Shown piece by piece: positions 12,311 through 23,391 of a DNA stretch of 64,000 nt; positions within the stretch are counted from its first letter, which is position 1; each line of letters starts with the position of its first letter. Origin of the DNA: Limnanthes douglasii subsp. nivea (lineage: Eukaryota; Streptophyta; Magnoliopsida; Brassicales; Limnanthaceae); assembly GCA_036936605.1 (NCBI GenBank), contig JAUPFV010000005.1, forward strand, positions 6,966,345 through 7,030,344, given 5' to 3'. Both the position numbers and the translations under genes were made by a program. Under the pieces are notes generated by a model. That model saw nothing but the letters and a program-made list of their open reading frames with translations. It had not been told where the DNA came from and searched no databases.

Positions 12311-12429
12311 GGAAACTGTCATTAATAAAAAAAATAACAATTATTAGAGTCTTCTTTGGATCTAAACAAGATTGACGATCCAAGGAAGACTCCTATTGGT
12401 GTTATCCCAAAAAACGATGTTGAAATACA

Positions 12430-15400
12430 TAGCCTAGAAAATAGGAAGAATGTCAGAATTGGAACCAAACATTCATTGCAATTAAAGGAAATATTGTTGT
12501 CTTTCTTATCTAAAAATTTACAAATTTTTGCTTAGTGCAATGATGATGTAACTGGTGTTCCAACAAATATCCTTATCCATAAGTTGTCTATGTGATCCGA
12601 TGCAGGACCAATAGTCCAAAGAAAGAGAGCTTTCTCTAAATAAAAGTCTGAAGCTATAGTCCAAGAGTTGGATCGGTTGACTAAGGTGGGTCACATTCGG
12701 GAATCCTAATATCCACTTTGGACAGTGAATCCAGTACTTATTAAAAAAGAAGAATGACAAGTGGCGAATGTGCATTGATTTTACAGTTCTCAACAAATCA
12801 TGACCCAAAGATCCTTTTCATGTACCTCAAATAGATCAGCTGGTGGATTCCACTTTAGGAAATAAGTTGTTATCATACCACAATAAGTTGTTGTCACCCC
12901 ATAATAATTAAGACCATACCACATTCTATATTGTTAGAGGACTATACTGTAACAAGGTAATGCCTTTTGGGTTAAAGAATGTTGGGGCCACTTATTAGTG
13001 ATTGGTCAATAAAGCATTTGTCAGTCATATCAGATGAAATGTAGAAGTTTATATTGATGGCATGATGGTAAAAATCCTAAGGGACGAAGATCATATACTT
13101 GGCCTCCAAGTAACTTTCTCTAACTTGGAAACCATCAACTTAAAGTTGAATTCGGAGAAGTGTACATTCGGTGTCAAATCCGGCAAATTTATGGGCCACA
13201 TCATTAGTGAAAAAAGAGATCCAAGTCGACCCAAATCAGTTGAATGCCTTATTAGCCGTGGATCCTCCTCGGACTACCAAATAAGTTCTGGTGTTAACTG
13301 GGATATTGGAGGCATTGAATAGGTTTATTTCAAGATCATCATATAAGTGCGCACAGTTTTTCTGAGTACTAGGAAATGCCAAAGAATTAAATTGGTCTCC
13401 AAATTGTGATAAGACGTTCCTCGAAATCAATCAACATTTATCTTTACCAAAAACTTTAGTCAAAGCCGTCGTTGAGGAAAAACTTTACATATATCTCGCA
13501 TTTTTAGATTATGCTGTGAGTGTAATATTAGTTTGAGAAGTTGAGAATTATCCCCACCCCGTTTACTACATTAGTAAAAGTTTATTGGATGCTGAGAGAA
13601 TATATCTTAAGTTGAAAATTTTATATTTGGCTTTGGTAATATATACTAGAAATGAGGCCTTAATTCTGAGCATATTCTGTTACGATTCAAACTTATTTTC
13701 CTCTTATGAATGTGTTGCAAAAATCGGATATATCAGGTCAAATGACTAAGTGGTTTGTTGAATCAGGGGATTATGACATTGAATTGACTCATTGGACAAC
13801 AATTAAAGCTCAAGCGGTAGCTGATTTTCTAGTTGAATTCCACTCGGAAATACCTTATGAAGAACCTTACGTTGGTAAACCTAAGAAAGAATGGGTAATT
13901 CAAACATATGGTCGATCCAATATGATGGGATATAAGGCTGGAATGTTTTTTAATTTCTCATGTCGGGGATGCAGTCTACCAAGCTAACGCTTCAGGTTTA
14001 AGGCGTCAAACAATGAAGTAGAATATAGAGCAGCTATAATAGGCTTAAGGTTAGCTCAGATATGTGATGCCAAAAGAATTCAGTTGTTAAGTGACTCATA
14101 TTTAATCATTCATCATGCAAAGGAAATCTGAAACCAAGAAAGATGAGTTAGTAAAATACTTAAGGGTGTTAAGAGAAATTTATGATGGTTTTAAATATGT
14201 TAAGTACGAACATGTGCCAAGATCGAAAAATTCAATGGTTGATTCATGGGCTACTATTGCATATTCCAAAGCATACCATTGGATTCTTATACAAGAATGT
14301 CCATATATATCAACAACTCTTGAAATGAAATTCGATATTAGAGAAAATTTCCAAATGTCAGCAGTAGTAAGTCAAGACTCTAGATATGATATCCAAAAGT
14401 TTATTAATAATGCGATCCTACCTCAAGAATAGAGTTTAGCCAAGAAATTAAAGTTCGAGGCACATGGTTTCTTGGTATTATAAGGGGTACTCTATATTAA
14501 AATATTTGAGTAAACCTTTATTACATTGCCTCATTTGGGAACGAATCTCAAGTTGTTTTGTCTTAATTACATGATGGTAAATGGTCTGTTCATTGTGGCT
14601 GTACAACTTTAACTAGAAGAGTCTTAGTGGCATGATATTAGTGGCCATCTATTATGGAAGACTCTATGGAGCTGGTTAGGAGATGTGACCCTGTCAAAGA
14701 TATAGAATGCAATCCATGTACCAATAGTTCACATTTAGTCAGTTTTTGAAGCAGTTCCCTTTGATAAATGGGGACTTAACTTGGTCAGACCACTTCTAAC
14801 TGAATCAGGGGGATGTCGAACTATCATGCTTGTAATTGTTTACTTTTCCAAATGGATAGAAGATGTACCCCTCTCCGAAACGACTTCCAAAGCGATAATT
14901 AAATTTATTTTCTCCAATATATGTTGTGGGTTTAAAATTCCTAAACGCATAACCACATATAATGGTCCACAGTTTGACAATAAAGACATGAAGCAATTTT
15001 TTACATCAAAGAAAATTTATCATTGCTTCTCCTCACCTTTTCATTCCCAAGCCAATGAGAAAATAAAGGTGGTAAATAGATCTATATTCATGGGACTCAA
15101 AAATAATTTAGAAGAAGCAGCTGGTAAATGACCTAATTACTTATAAAAGGTATTTTGGGCCTACTGAACCACTCCTCACACTATCACATAATAATCTTCA
15201 TTTTTCTTAGTTTATAGAATGGATGCAATTGAACCAATAGAGGCTACTCTTCTTTCTTTCAGGGTTCAAATTTATTCTGAAGAAAATAATGAAGCTGCAA
15301 TAAGAACTCAGTTGGATCTGATTGAAGAAAAGAGAATAAAATTCCACTTGAGAACCATTCACTACCAGGGTTTGATGAGAAGTAGGTATGTATCTAAAAT

Positions 15401-15613
15401 ACGGAAAAACATATTTGAAATAGGGGACAAGGTTTTGAGAAACATATTTCTACACATCAAAGATAGAAAGTTTGAAAAGTTGGCTCCAAACGGGGAAGGG
15501 TCATACGATGTGTGTGAGAATATTAAGCATGGAATAGACAAACTAGTTGATCATGAAGGAAATCCTTTGAGGATATCGTGGAACATCGAACATCTAAGGT
15601 TGTATCTAAAATA
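12430..15613 (+). pseudogene. pol: pol of RT-2, heavily degraded
   Basis: RT, both RNase H domains and integrase are recognisable in broken frames. RT (about 12540-13330) has YIDGMMVK in place of YIDDMMVK, so one catalytic aspartate is gone. The first RNase H region is around 13440-13840 and the archaeal-type one around 13890-14290. Integrase runs from about 14560 to 15613, with RTIMLVIVYFSKWIED and ITTYNGPQFDNKD; the second catalytic Asp is Tyr. The last segment (IEATLLSFRVQIYSEENNE to WNIEHLRLYLK) is the integrase C-terminal region and stays open from 15219 to 15613. From about 14842 on, the sequence is repeated at 40796-41547. Confidence 0.87.
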
Positions 15614-15654
15614 AATTGATCTTGTAAATATTTACCTTGTTGTAGAATCGATAT

Positions 15655-15715
15655 AAATATTATGGGGCATACTTCTTCCCACCCTCGTGCCGCGGGGATG
15701 TTTTAATGAGGTGTT
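15655..15715 (+). other. Conserved non-coding block after integrase (RT-2)
   Basis: ATTATGGGGCATACTTC followed by CCGCGGGGATGTTTTAATG recurs just after integrase in RT-4 (55190-55265, minus), in the duplicate (41600-41655) and in weaker form in RT-1. It lies between two convergent coding regions. Its role is unknown. Confidence 0.6.
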
Positions 15716-15744
15716 TGAATTGTCGTTAATCTACCATAGTTTTC

Positions 15745-16110
15745 ATTAAAAATGTCTTAAGTATATCAAGTTTCTATTTCCTTCTAATGAATTATCTTCA
15801 AATGGCTCAAATGCATTAGGTTTTTATTTCCTTCGAATGGATTACCTTCGAATGGCTTAATGACATCAAGTTTTATTTCCTTCGAATGTCTCAAATGCAT
15901 TATATTTGTATTGCCTTCGAATGGATTACCTTCGATGGCTCAAGGACATCAAGTTTTTATTACCTTCGAATGGATCAAATGAATTAAATTTGTATTGCCT
16001 TCGAATGGATTAACTTTGAATGACCTAAATATATCATGTTTTTATTACCTTTGAATGAATTACCTTCGAATGGACCATTTATCCCAAGTTTCAATCACCT
16101 TTGAATAGAT
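15745..16110 (+). repeat. Minisatellite of CCTTCGAATGG units, copy A
   Basis: About six imperfect units of 55-60 bp, each with one or two ATTACCTTCGAATGG motifs and an A(A)ATGCATTA or GACATCAAGTTTTTATT linker. It sits between integrase and the aORF end. The same array is at 41690-42030. Tandem repeats in this part of Tat/Ogre-type elements are known. Confidence 0.8.
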
Positions 16111-17724
16111 CACAATGAGAAAACAGAGAAATAAAACAAGTTGATTAAAAATAAAAGATAATATAAAGTGCCTTGGGTGATCTAAGATGTTAATAAAATC
16201 TGATGGGATAATTATAAAATGCATTGGCCAAGCCAAGGAATTGCATTGCCCTTGTATACATCAAGGGCTTACTTGGAAACAAAAATTTCCAAACAAATTG
16301 GTCTCAAGGCTAATTCTCATCAGTTTTTCCTTCTTCTTCCCTTTTTGGACTCTCACCATCAGAGTCATCTTCGTCAAAATCATCTTCGTACGAGTCATCA
16401 AAAAGACCCAGTTGATCAGCTAAAGATATGTTATGATGAGGTAGCAGTTCAACTGGTACATGTCCCATAATTCCCTAAGGGTTAACTTAACAAATGTTTT
16501 GTGAAACAGCAATACCATGTCCAATTTGACTGACTTATATCTCGTTTACAAAGATTTTATCACTTTATCAGCATACATATCCTCAACATCGGCTATATCT
16601 TGAACAAATTGTGCCTTGAAAGAGGTAGTTTTACTCATTTTCTCCTTGAAAAGTTCTTAAAGTTTTTTCTTTTTATCCGGCGGGTGCTGAATAATAGTTG
16701 TGTCATTGGTTCCCTGATTCTTTAGAGGGTGATCTCTTTAGAAGTAGAGGACTGCAACCCTTTATAAAAATATTGTAGCTTGTTTCGGTTGGTTTTTACT
16801 TCAAATATCTCAGTTTTAATGGTTTTTACTTCTCACTTCAAATTTTCAATCTTGCCTTTTTATTCCTCAACAAGATTATTTAAATTCTAATTCTGGTTCC
16901 GAAAGGGAAGAGATTTCTTCAACCTGAGACCTCACTTTCACTCTAAATAAATGATTGGCCTTATATAACCCAAAAATTCATACCCCAACTCATCATTCTC
17001 CTTGGACACTTCGAATGGAACATCGTCATATACCACGGTAGTTGCGATACTAGTAGACTCGGGGAAGAGAAAGCGTCAAAAGAATCGAAATCAAAACTCC
17101 CTAAGTCTTCCATTTGATCGTTATATCCAAAAGTCGGCCTATCAGTAGGGAGAAGAACAGGAGAAGGGGGATTGGATACCGTAGCTGTATGAGGAGGAAC
17201 ATCAACTGGGATGAATGGATGAGGGACTTTTGGACGAAGTATAATCTCCAAACCGACCGAAGTTTTCTTCGTCATCATCTTCTCGCTCTTGTTACTATTT
17301 TCTTTACTCTCTTTTTTCCTTTTTTTTTCTTAAGAGCATGGGATTCTGACGACACTTTACTCCCTTCAACAGGAGTAGCTACAACTTCTAGTAATGTTGC
17401 ATCTATTTCATCAGGCTGCCCCTCATCTCCTATTTTCAGAATAAACTGTAATGAACAATCTATGTTTTTCTTATATATGTTCTGATGACTGGGAGCCCTA
17501 TTTATGGTTGGCAAAACTAATTTTCCATCTGCTGCCTTAGTACTTTTTAATATTTGTGTAGCTCAGGGGTGAGTAGTGAACTAATCCCGTGAGAGCTCTC
17601 GAATCATATTGGTCCTCCACAACTCAGACCTCACAAAATTTCCCGGGGTGAAGAAATTATGAAATTCGTTGGACCATTTTTCATTGGCACATTGGTTTAG
17701 CAACCCGAAGGGCACTTTTGCAGC

Positions 17725-17835
17725 CTCTAAGTGTTGTAGAAAGGGTTTCGAAAGAGTTGGAATAAAAGAAATTACAGGTAAAAAATGAAAGTGATAGGAA
17801 GTAATCGAAATATAAAGATAACTGGAAAGACTTAC
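17725..17835 (-). other. Probable intron in aORF copy A
   Basis: On the minus strand, exon sequence ending AAGAGTTCAC is followed by GTAAGTC. A pyrimidine-rich stretch leads to GAG/GCTGC. RT-4 has a GT...AG intron at the matching protein position. The 3' border here is less certain than the 5' border. Confidence 0.55.
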
Positions 17836-18846
17836 GTGAACTCTTCTGTATCTTGTGAGCAAACTCGGATTCCAATTAGACGTAATTTTCTTGCCATTTT
17901 CCCAAAGACTGCTAATGAATGGAAACTGGGTTTTCTAAATCTTATCTACCTCCAAGGTGTCATCTACCACCTTATAGTCATTCTCATATTCAAATAATAA
18001 AAGGGGATATAATCATTGCGAGACAACCGAGCCACAACGACAAATTTTTCCATGAGCATCAGAATCTTTGATAGACTCGAGGTTATGATGCATGGTAGCA
18101 TTGAAAATAGGAATTAGGGCTAGCTTGGCTTGGGCATAACTTAACTAAGCTGAAATGTCTTACTATTTCAGGGTCCAAGGGAAACCGAAGGCCCTAGTTG
18201 AGCACATCGGTATAGACCACCAACTTACTAGCTCTGCAGTCCATCGTAGTTTCTCCTGATTAGAGTAGCCAGACTATGACTAAATCGGGGAATCCCAATT
18301 TAGCTCGAACCCCTCCATTTCATATTCATGGAAATAGACATATGATATTATTTACAAGGCCAAAAGATATTTGACACTAACCTTGGTGAAATCAGGCCCA
18401 ACTCGTCCGATGAGAGACTGAGGAAGTAGCTCGGATTATTTTGAGGGGGCTTTATTATTGCCGTTATCAACATCCACTTGTGGGGCTTTTAGATTTTTTC
18501 CTCTTGTTGAATTCAGAGTCTCCCTAGTTTGACCAGATGTCTCGAGAGGGTGTCTTTGCTATTGTCTTCCATGTTTTCTTCTATTGTTTGTGGCATTTAT
18601 TATGAAGGTTCATTAGTTTGAGCCCTTAGATTTTCCTCCTCGAGTTAAAAGGATTCAGCTACTACACTTGTAGGATTTACCTTTGTATTTTAACCCAATG
18701 GGAGTTCAATTACAGTGTTTCTCCTTCCGTAATCGGAATTTGTAGTGTACGATTGTTAGTAACAATAAGTGTTATGGTTCACTTATTTGATGTTGAAGGC
18801 TTGTTTCTTGCTTTAGAAAGGGTTGTAACTCTGTGTAGAGTGCTCT

Positions 18847-19434
18847 GCAGCGCGCGACGGCGTGTAACCCTCAAAAATCGTTACGGCGAGTCATGTAATT
18901 GTCCAAACAGAAAAACATCTGACGTGGCGGCATTACGGAGGTGTAGCGTCATGTTGCGTCGCAAGCGTTATTCCACTGGCTACATCTATTATTATTTTTA
19001 TTATATATAAACTAATTTTAATTACTTAGATTTCCATAATTGAACTGAAACTTTATGTATAAAGTAAGGTAAACTCATTCTGAAGTAACGGTTACTATTC
19101 AACTTTGAAACCATTCGACTCGAAACCACTAACTTATCTTAAATATAAACTAAATACTGAATTATATAGATTTATTAAATGTCTAATCAATTTATTTATA
19201 TTGATAAAAGTTATTCACATATTATATAAATATCTTAAAATATTTGAAGTTCACATATTATAATAGTTTTATTGATTTTTGGACTTAATTTCTTATTGTT
19301 TTTAATTATATTATATATTAATTATTTGATAGTATTGGTTAACGGAATAAGTATCACCGCAATTCTCGTCGCGTCGCCACAACTTTTTGACCCCTCGTCG
19401 TCACGGGACACCGCGCACGTCGCTTAAGACTATG
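18847..19434. mobile_element. hAT-like MITE inside aORF, copy A (left end deleted)
   Basis: The right end is an inverted terminus (CTATG at 19430-19434), then GC-rich CGTCG/CGCG sequence, with an AT-rich centre. The same element is complete at 45278-48055. Here the left terminus and about 45 bp are missing. The flanking ATCAGACC at right corresponds to the 8-bp duplication in copy B. Confidence 0.65.
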
Positions 19435-19789
19435 ATCAGACCCCATATCAATAAAAGTTAAAAGATTTATATGACGCTCCCCGGGTTTCAGATGACTTGA
19501 TGGACTGGGGAGAATGACTAAGTGATGTGAACGATTGAGCGATTGAAGTAGGTTCAGAAGGACTGAAAGGTTTATTGTAAGGGTGAAGCCCTCCATATTC
19601 TACAGTCTCGGTTGTAACCATTTTACCAGAAGAGGGTGGTAACCCAACAACAACCCTTGTTCTCGGTTGTAACAACTTTACCAGAAGAGGGTGGTAACCC
19701 AACAACAACCCTTGTTCTATTTTTCTCTTCTACTAGTTTGGATAGATTAAGCCAACCACCATTTATTAGAACATTCATGGCTGTAAACA

Positions 19790-19949
19790 TACAAACACTG
19801 AAAAGTGCTGGAAAGGGTGATTCACGGTTAGTCCTGTTATCGGGTTAGATCGGTCCGAATTTGGACGATACCGAAACCGACTCGTTAAGCTACCGGACGG
19901 TTAGTCCAAACAATTACCCTTAATACCCTCTAACCCGATTTAATCAACA
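19790..19949 (+). repeat. Remnant 3' LTR of RT-2 with filler sequence
   Basis: The last ~40 bp (ATTACCCTTAATACCCTCTAA... to AATCAACA) match the LTR end at 49080-49118. The preceding ~75 bp (about 19829-19905, flanked by GGTTAGTCC direct repeats) replace about 680 bp present in copy B. I read this as a deletion with filler. Confidence 0.6.
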
Positions 19950-20208
19950 TGAACTCAAACCAACCCAACCGATAAACATATAATTTGAAATAGTAGTATT
20001 TTCAGTAAGAATCATAACATCCCATGCATTACCTAAGAATCAAGTTCGATACAATAAGCCAACGTTGGTACAAGTTAAACCAACGTTCAGCATACCAAAC
20101 AAGGATGTTCATTCCAGTATATAACCCAAGAAAAAAAGTACAACTTAAGAATCAGTTTCACCCGTTGGTTGATTAGAACGACAATTTGTATCTTCTATCT
20201 TCTCCCCG
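19950..20208 (-). other. 3' flank and probable 3' UTR of ARF copy A
   Basis: No other gene is seen. The minus strand continues the reading that encodes the last 20 residues in copy B (GEKI.DTNCRSNQPTGETDS, ending near 20145), then runs into AT-rich sequence shared with 49119-49312. Here those codons lie after the new stop. Confidence 0.55.
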
Positions 20209-21843
20209 TTAGTTATTCGGAGACATTTGTTCTTCGATGTAATCTGTGTGCCAAAAGAGAGGAAACTGTAGTGTTTCAGTTTCTTGATCATTGGAGTTAT
20301 TCGGAGACATTTGCTGTTCGATGTAATCTGTGTGCCAAAAGAGAGGAAACTGTAGTGTTTCAGTTTCTTGATCATTGGAGTTATTCGGAGACATTTGTTG
20401 TTCGATGTAATCTGTGTGCCAAAAGAGAGGAAACTGTAGTGTTTCAGTTTCTTGATCATTGGAATATTTCTCCAAATTCTGGCTAGAATTCCCAATTGAT
20501 GATGGGCAAGAAACGTTTTCGTCAAGTTTTGCTGCCTCTGAAATATCTTTTGAATGTTTTAAGTGCACCAAATTAGATGCTCCATATTCATCATGCCTGG
20601 CTCCCTGTATGCCCATTGTGGACTTCACAGGATGATGATTGTTTTCTGACGAAGACTGGATGGGAACTTTTACGTCAAGCAAAATGTCGTAAGGTTGGAG
20701 CCGCGGCTTTTTCTTCCGCTGTATTTTGGATTTGTCCGATACTAATTCAACCACCCATGGGTTGACCTGGTTCGGGCTAGGACTCCATGTAGAATGGTCC
20801 CATTTTACCTGAAAATTAATTCAATGTCATCAAAAAGTTCCATGTTTGAAAAAATAAGCATGGAAACTCTAATCCAAATAAAAATTCAATAAAACCTGAA
20901 GTAGATTCCAAGAAGAATCAGCCACCTGAACAGCTGAAACAGTTCCCATACGCCAACAGATTAATTCTGATTTCTCCACTTCAATGGCCTTTCTGAACCT
21001 CATCCCGCTACGCCAGCTTACTCTCAACGCCGCCCGAACAACCGCCTCCTCTACACAAAACTCCGACGTATTTCGCCGTGGATAGTAAACCACATCAAAC
21101 ACTTGGCTGCTAGTAGCTGATGCTAGCGCCTGTCTTACATCCTCTTCTCTCAAAAATTTACTGCCAAACTGCACTGCCTCTTGTTTTCGTCGACGGATCC
21201 CTACACAGAGACCTCCGTCTTCCGCTTTCAAAAACACGATTTTATCTCCTTCTACTATCTTTTTCTTGTCGACAAACGGGAGCCATCCTTTTCTTAGGTG
21301 CTGTTTCGTTGGCATTCTTCTGTAAGCATGCATAAACCTCCATGTTTGACCATGGATGTCTTTTGCCACTATCATCTGAGCAGACCGATCTGCGTCGTAA
21401 TCCACAGGAGGAAACATTGCTTCTGCAATTTGTTGTGGAACATAAAAGCTGTTTCCTGTAGCGTCCGATTTAGACACAGCTTTAAGAAAACAAGAACCAG
21501 AATTCTCCGAATTTGTAGTAGACGGGTTTTGGGATCCTAAAACGCCACAGTTATCGAACTCGACAGCGGGATTGTTGTTTGGTCGGGGGTTTAACCTGAT
21601 TTTGGCATAGACTTCGTCGGTTTCTTGTTCGGCGAGAAATTTCACCGATTCAACGCGACAGACGACTTCCGGCGGAACAGAGAGGTTGGACAAATCAATG
21701 TCGGCGGTCAGTTGCGCATGTTCAATGTGACCTTGCGGGAAGTAGATAGCGGTGGAGTTAACTGCCGGGATCTTGACCATTGGTCCTGCGCATGCATGCC
21801 ACAGATTCGAATCCAAACTCTTTTCTTCTTCTTCTTGTTCCAT
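20209..21843 (-). CDS. ARF17-like: Auxin response factor, class C (ARF17-like), copy A
   Basis: This is a nuclear DNA-binding transcription factor of the ARF10/16/17 clade, whose members repress auxin-responsive genes and are restrained by miR160. Exon 1 is 21843-20896 (316 codons) and exon 2 is 20808-20209. The 87-bp intron (20809-20895) has GT...AG ends and keeps the frame (SSWNLLQ/VKWDHSTWSP), giving 515 residues. An N-terminal dimerisation segment begins LWHACAGPMVKIP. The B3 domain covers about 118-220 (GLCVGIRRRK) and the ARF ancillary domain about 245-328. There is no PB1 domain, as in ARF17. In the B3 DNA-contact loop the usual RGxPxRH is RRMPTKQ. Near the C-terminus three copies of a 28-residue unit end in a premature TAA made by a 4-nt insertion relative to copy B. 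It is about 97% identical to copy B in exon 1. The start matches copy B and family N-termini. Confidence 0.92.
20211..20462 (-). repeat. 84-bp tandem triplication in ARF copy A exon 2
   Basis: Three 84-bp units start at 20211, 20295 and 20379, nearly identical. Each encodes 28 residues running from SNDQETETLQF to QQMSPNN (EQMSPNN in the last). Copy B has one unit. The length is in frame. Confidence 0.95.
20594..20614 (-). promoter_or_regulatory. miR160 target site in ARF copy A
   Basis: The strand opposite the mRNA reads TGCCTGGCTCCCTGTATGCC, identical to miR160 over its first 20 bases, with only the 21st differing. It encodes GIQGARH in exon 2, the classical miR160 site of ARF10/16/17. Cleavage is expected opposite miRNA positions 10-11. 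Confidence 0.95.
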
Positions 21844-21971
21844 TTTCTATGCTGAATAGAAGAAATATATATCTCTTTTTGGGTTTTAGATAAGGAATTT
21901 CTTTTGAAAGAAGAAAGAAGATCAAGATTTAGTTTTTGTTTATAAAGTTTAGTAAACTGAAGTGAACACTG
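21844..21971 (-). promoter_or_regulatory. 5' UTR and core promoter of ARF copy A
   Basis: The minus strand has TTTATAAACAAAAAC about 100 bp before the ATG, a TATA-like box. Similarity to copy B continues for about 130 bp upstream of the ATG and then becomes unclear, about 30 bp beyond the TATA position. Confidence 0.55.
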
Positions 21972-23391
21972 CAACAAATAAATATATATATAGTAGCTTA
22001 TTTATTGTTTTTTAGTAAGAATAATATTTTATTAAAAAATATAGGAATATAATTTTTTTAAAGGAAAAGTACCCTTTCATACCCACTAAACTACCTAATT
22101 ATCCATTAGTACTCAAGTTTTTTGGATAGTGTCATTTAGTACATTCATCTAAATTTTGGACCAAAATATCCCGATTATATATATCCATTTTTCACTTCAA
22201 ACTCATTTTTTCCCCTTCTCAGCACCCTAAGCCAACTCAATCACCTCTACTTCTTTTAGAAACAACCAGAAATCGTTTGACTTCTACGAACCTCTCTCTC
22301 TAGAAAAACCCTTCCTACCTTCAACCCGAAATCAGTTATTCTTCACCGGATTTCCACTGGTCACCGTCTTCTACTACATCAAGCCAGTAACCGGCATCCG
22401 TTCAACGACTTGCCGTTACGTTTACGCCGACCGGTGCAGCGAGAAAGTGTTACAATAAGGAGGTACTTTTTTCTGGTTGAAAATATCGTTTTTTTTTTTG
22501 CGTTTATGGTGACTTCAAACCACTTGTTGCTGTTATTTGACGATCGACGCTGCTTATTTCTAGCCAAATCAAGTTTTTAGTGATGGCAGTTGGTATGTTA
22601 GTTTCTGGGTTGATCGTCGAACGTAGAAGTTTGTTAGGCTGCATGTAATGTTAATCATTTCCGGTGAAACATTCTTGTTTCCATGATCCGCAAGAATATT
22701 TAAAATCCAACAGATTAACAACCGCCGCAGGATTTGAAAAAACTTCGAATATGGTTGTAGAAGACTTAGGTATTACCCAATTTCGGCATATGTCAACATT
22801 CTGCCTTAGCTTCTTTTCATACTCGGGGACCAAATTAGTACTCCAACTTAACCCCTTTTCGTATCTTTGTGAAACTTGAGTCATACGAAATACTCTAATC
22901 CAGTCAATAAACTCAACAATGGGTAGGCCGCAATCTTTTTTAATCTGATTGTTAAAAGATTTGGCCGCAGTAGAAGCCATAGACCTGTATTGTTTCCCTT
23001 TAATGTAAGGCTGCGCATACTTATCTGGAGGTAAATTACTAAGAAAATCACTCATTCTGTCACCACCTTCACATAGAAAATCTGTTAGTATATGCTTAAA
23101 AATCTCTTGAGTGGGAGCATAAACAAGACGATGGAAAAAACACAACATCTTATTTTTATAGTCTTCGTTAGTGTTTTCCAATTTGGATTTCAAATTCTGC
23201 ATGAGATGGAAATAACAGTACGCATGTTAGCAGTTTGGATACAAGACATAAACAACATTAACAATACCAGAATGACGGTATGAAATAAATGTGATTTGGC
23301 GCTCCAACAAATGAGGTTTCAAGCACCCCAAAACCACATCTAATTGTCACAATCTTCATTGCTGACTATACCAATTGCAACAGGAATGGTC

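Larger units (their letters stand above)
16310..19790 (-). pseudogene. Antisense ORF (aORF, PF04195-type) of RT-2, copy A
   Basis: This accessory gene lies on the strand opposite gag-pol and converges with it. From the right it holds the N-terminal segment (TRVVVGLPPSSGK, EPTSIAQSFTS, FIDMGSD), then a hAT-like MITE insertion (18847-19434). Next come a linker, LPQSLIGRVGPDF, and a PF04195-like core around 18060-18260 with FPLDPEIVRHFSLVKLCPSQ. An exon edge follows WENGKKITSNWNPSLLTRYRR. After a probable intron (17725-17835) come KWSNEFHNFFTPGNFVRSE, a basic run (KKKKGKKRVKK) and an acidic C-terminus (DDSYEDDFDEDDSDGE) ending at 16310. Many stops and shifts make this copy a pseudogene. Confidence 0.8.
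9558..19949 (+). mobile_element. Tat-lineage retrotransposon RT-2, decayed
   Basis: Order: 5' LTR and PBS, gag-protease-pol on plus, minisatellite, aORF on minus with a hAT-like MITE inside, and a 3' LTR remnant ending AATCAACA at 19949. The 3' LTR is mostly lost in this copy; its fuller version survives at 48897-49118. Catalytic residues are lost in protease, RT and integrase. The segment right of 14842 is duplicated at 40796-49118. Confidence 0.82.

Noticed and set aside
16961..17514. Separate small genes on the minus strand
   Set aside because: They align in order with exon 2 and the basic/acidic C-terminus of the RT-4 antisense ORF, so they are pieces of one pseudogene.
20169..20486. Plus-strand frame with a repeated 28-residue peptide
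   Set aside because: It is the complement of the 84-bp triplication in ARF exon 2; copy B shows the minus-strand reading is the conserved one.
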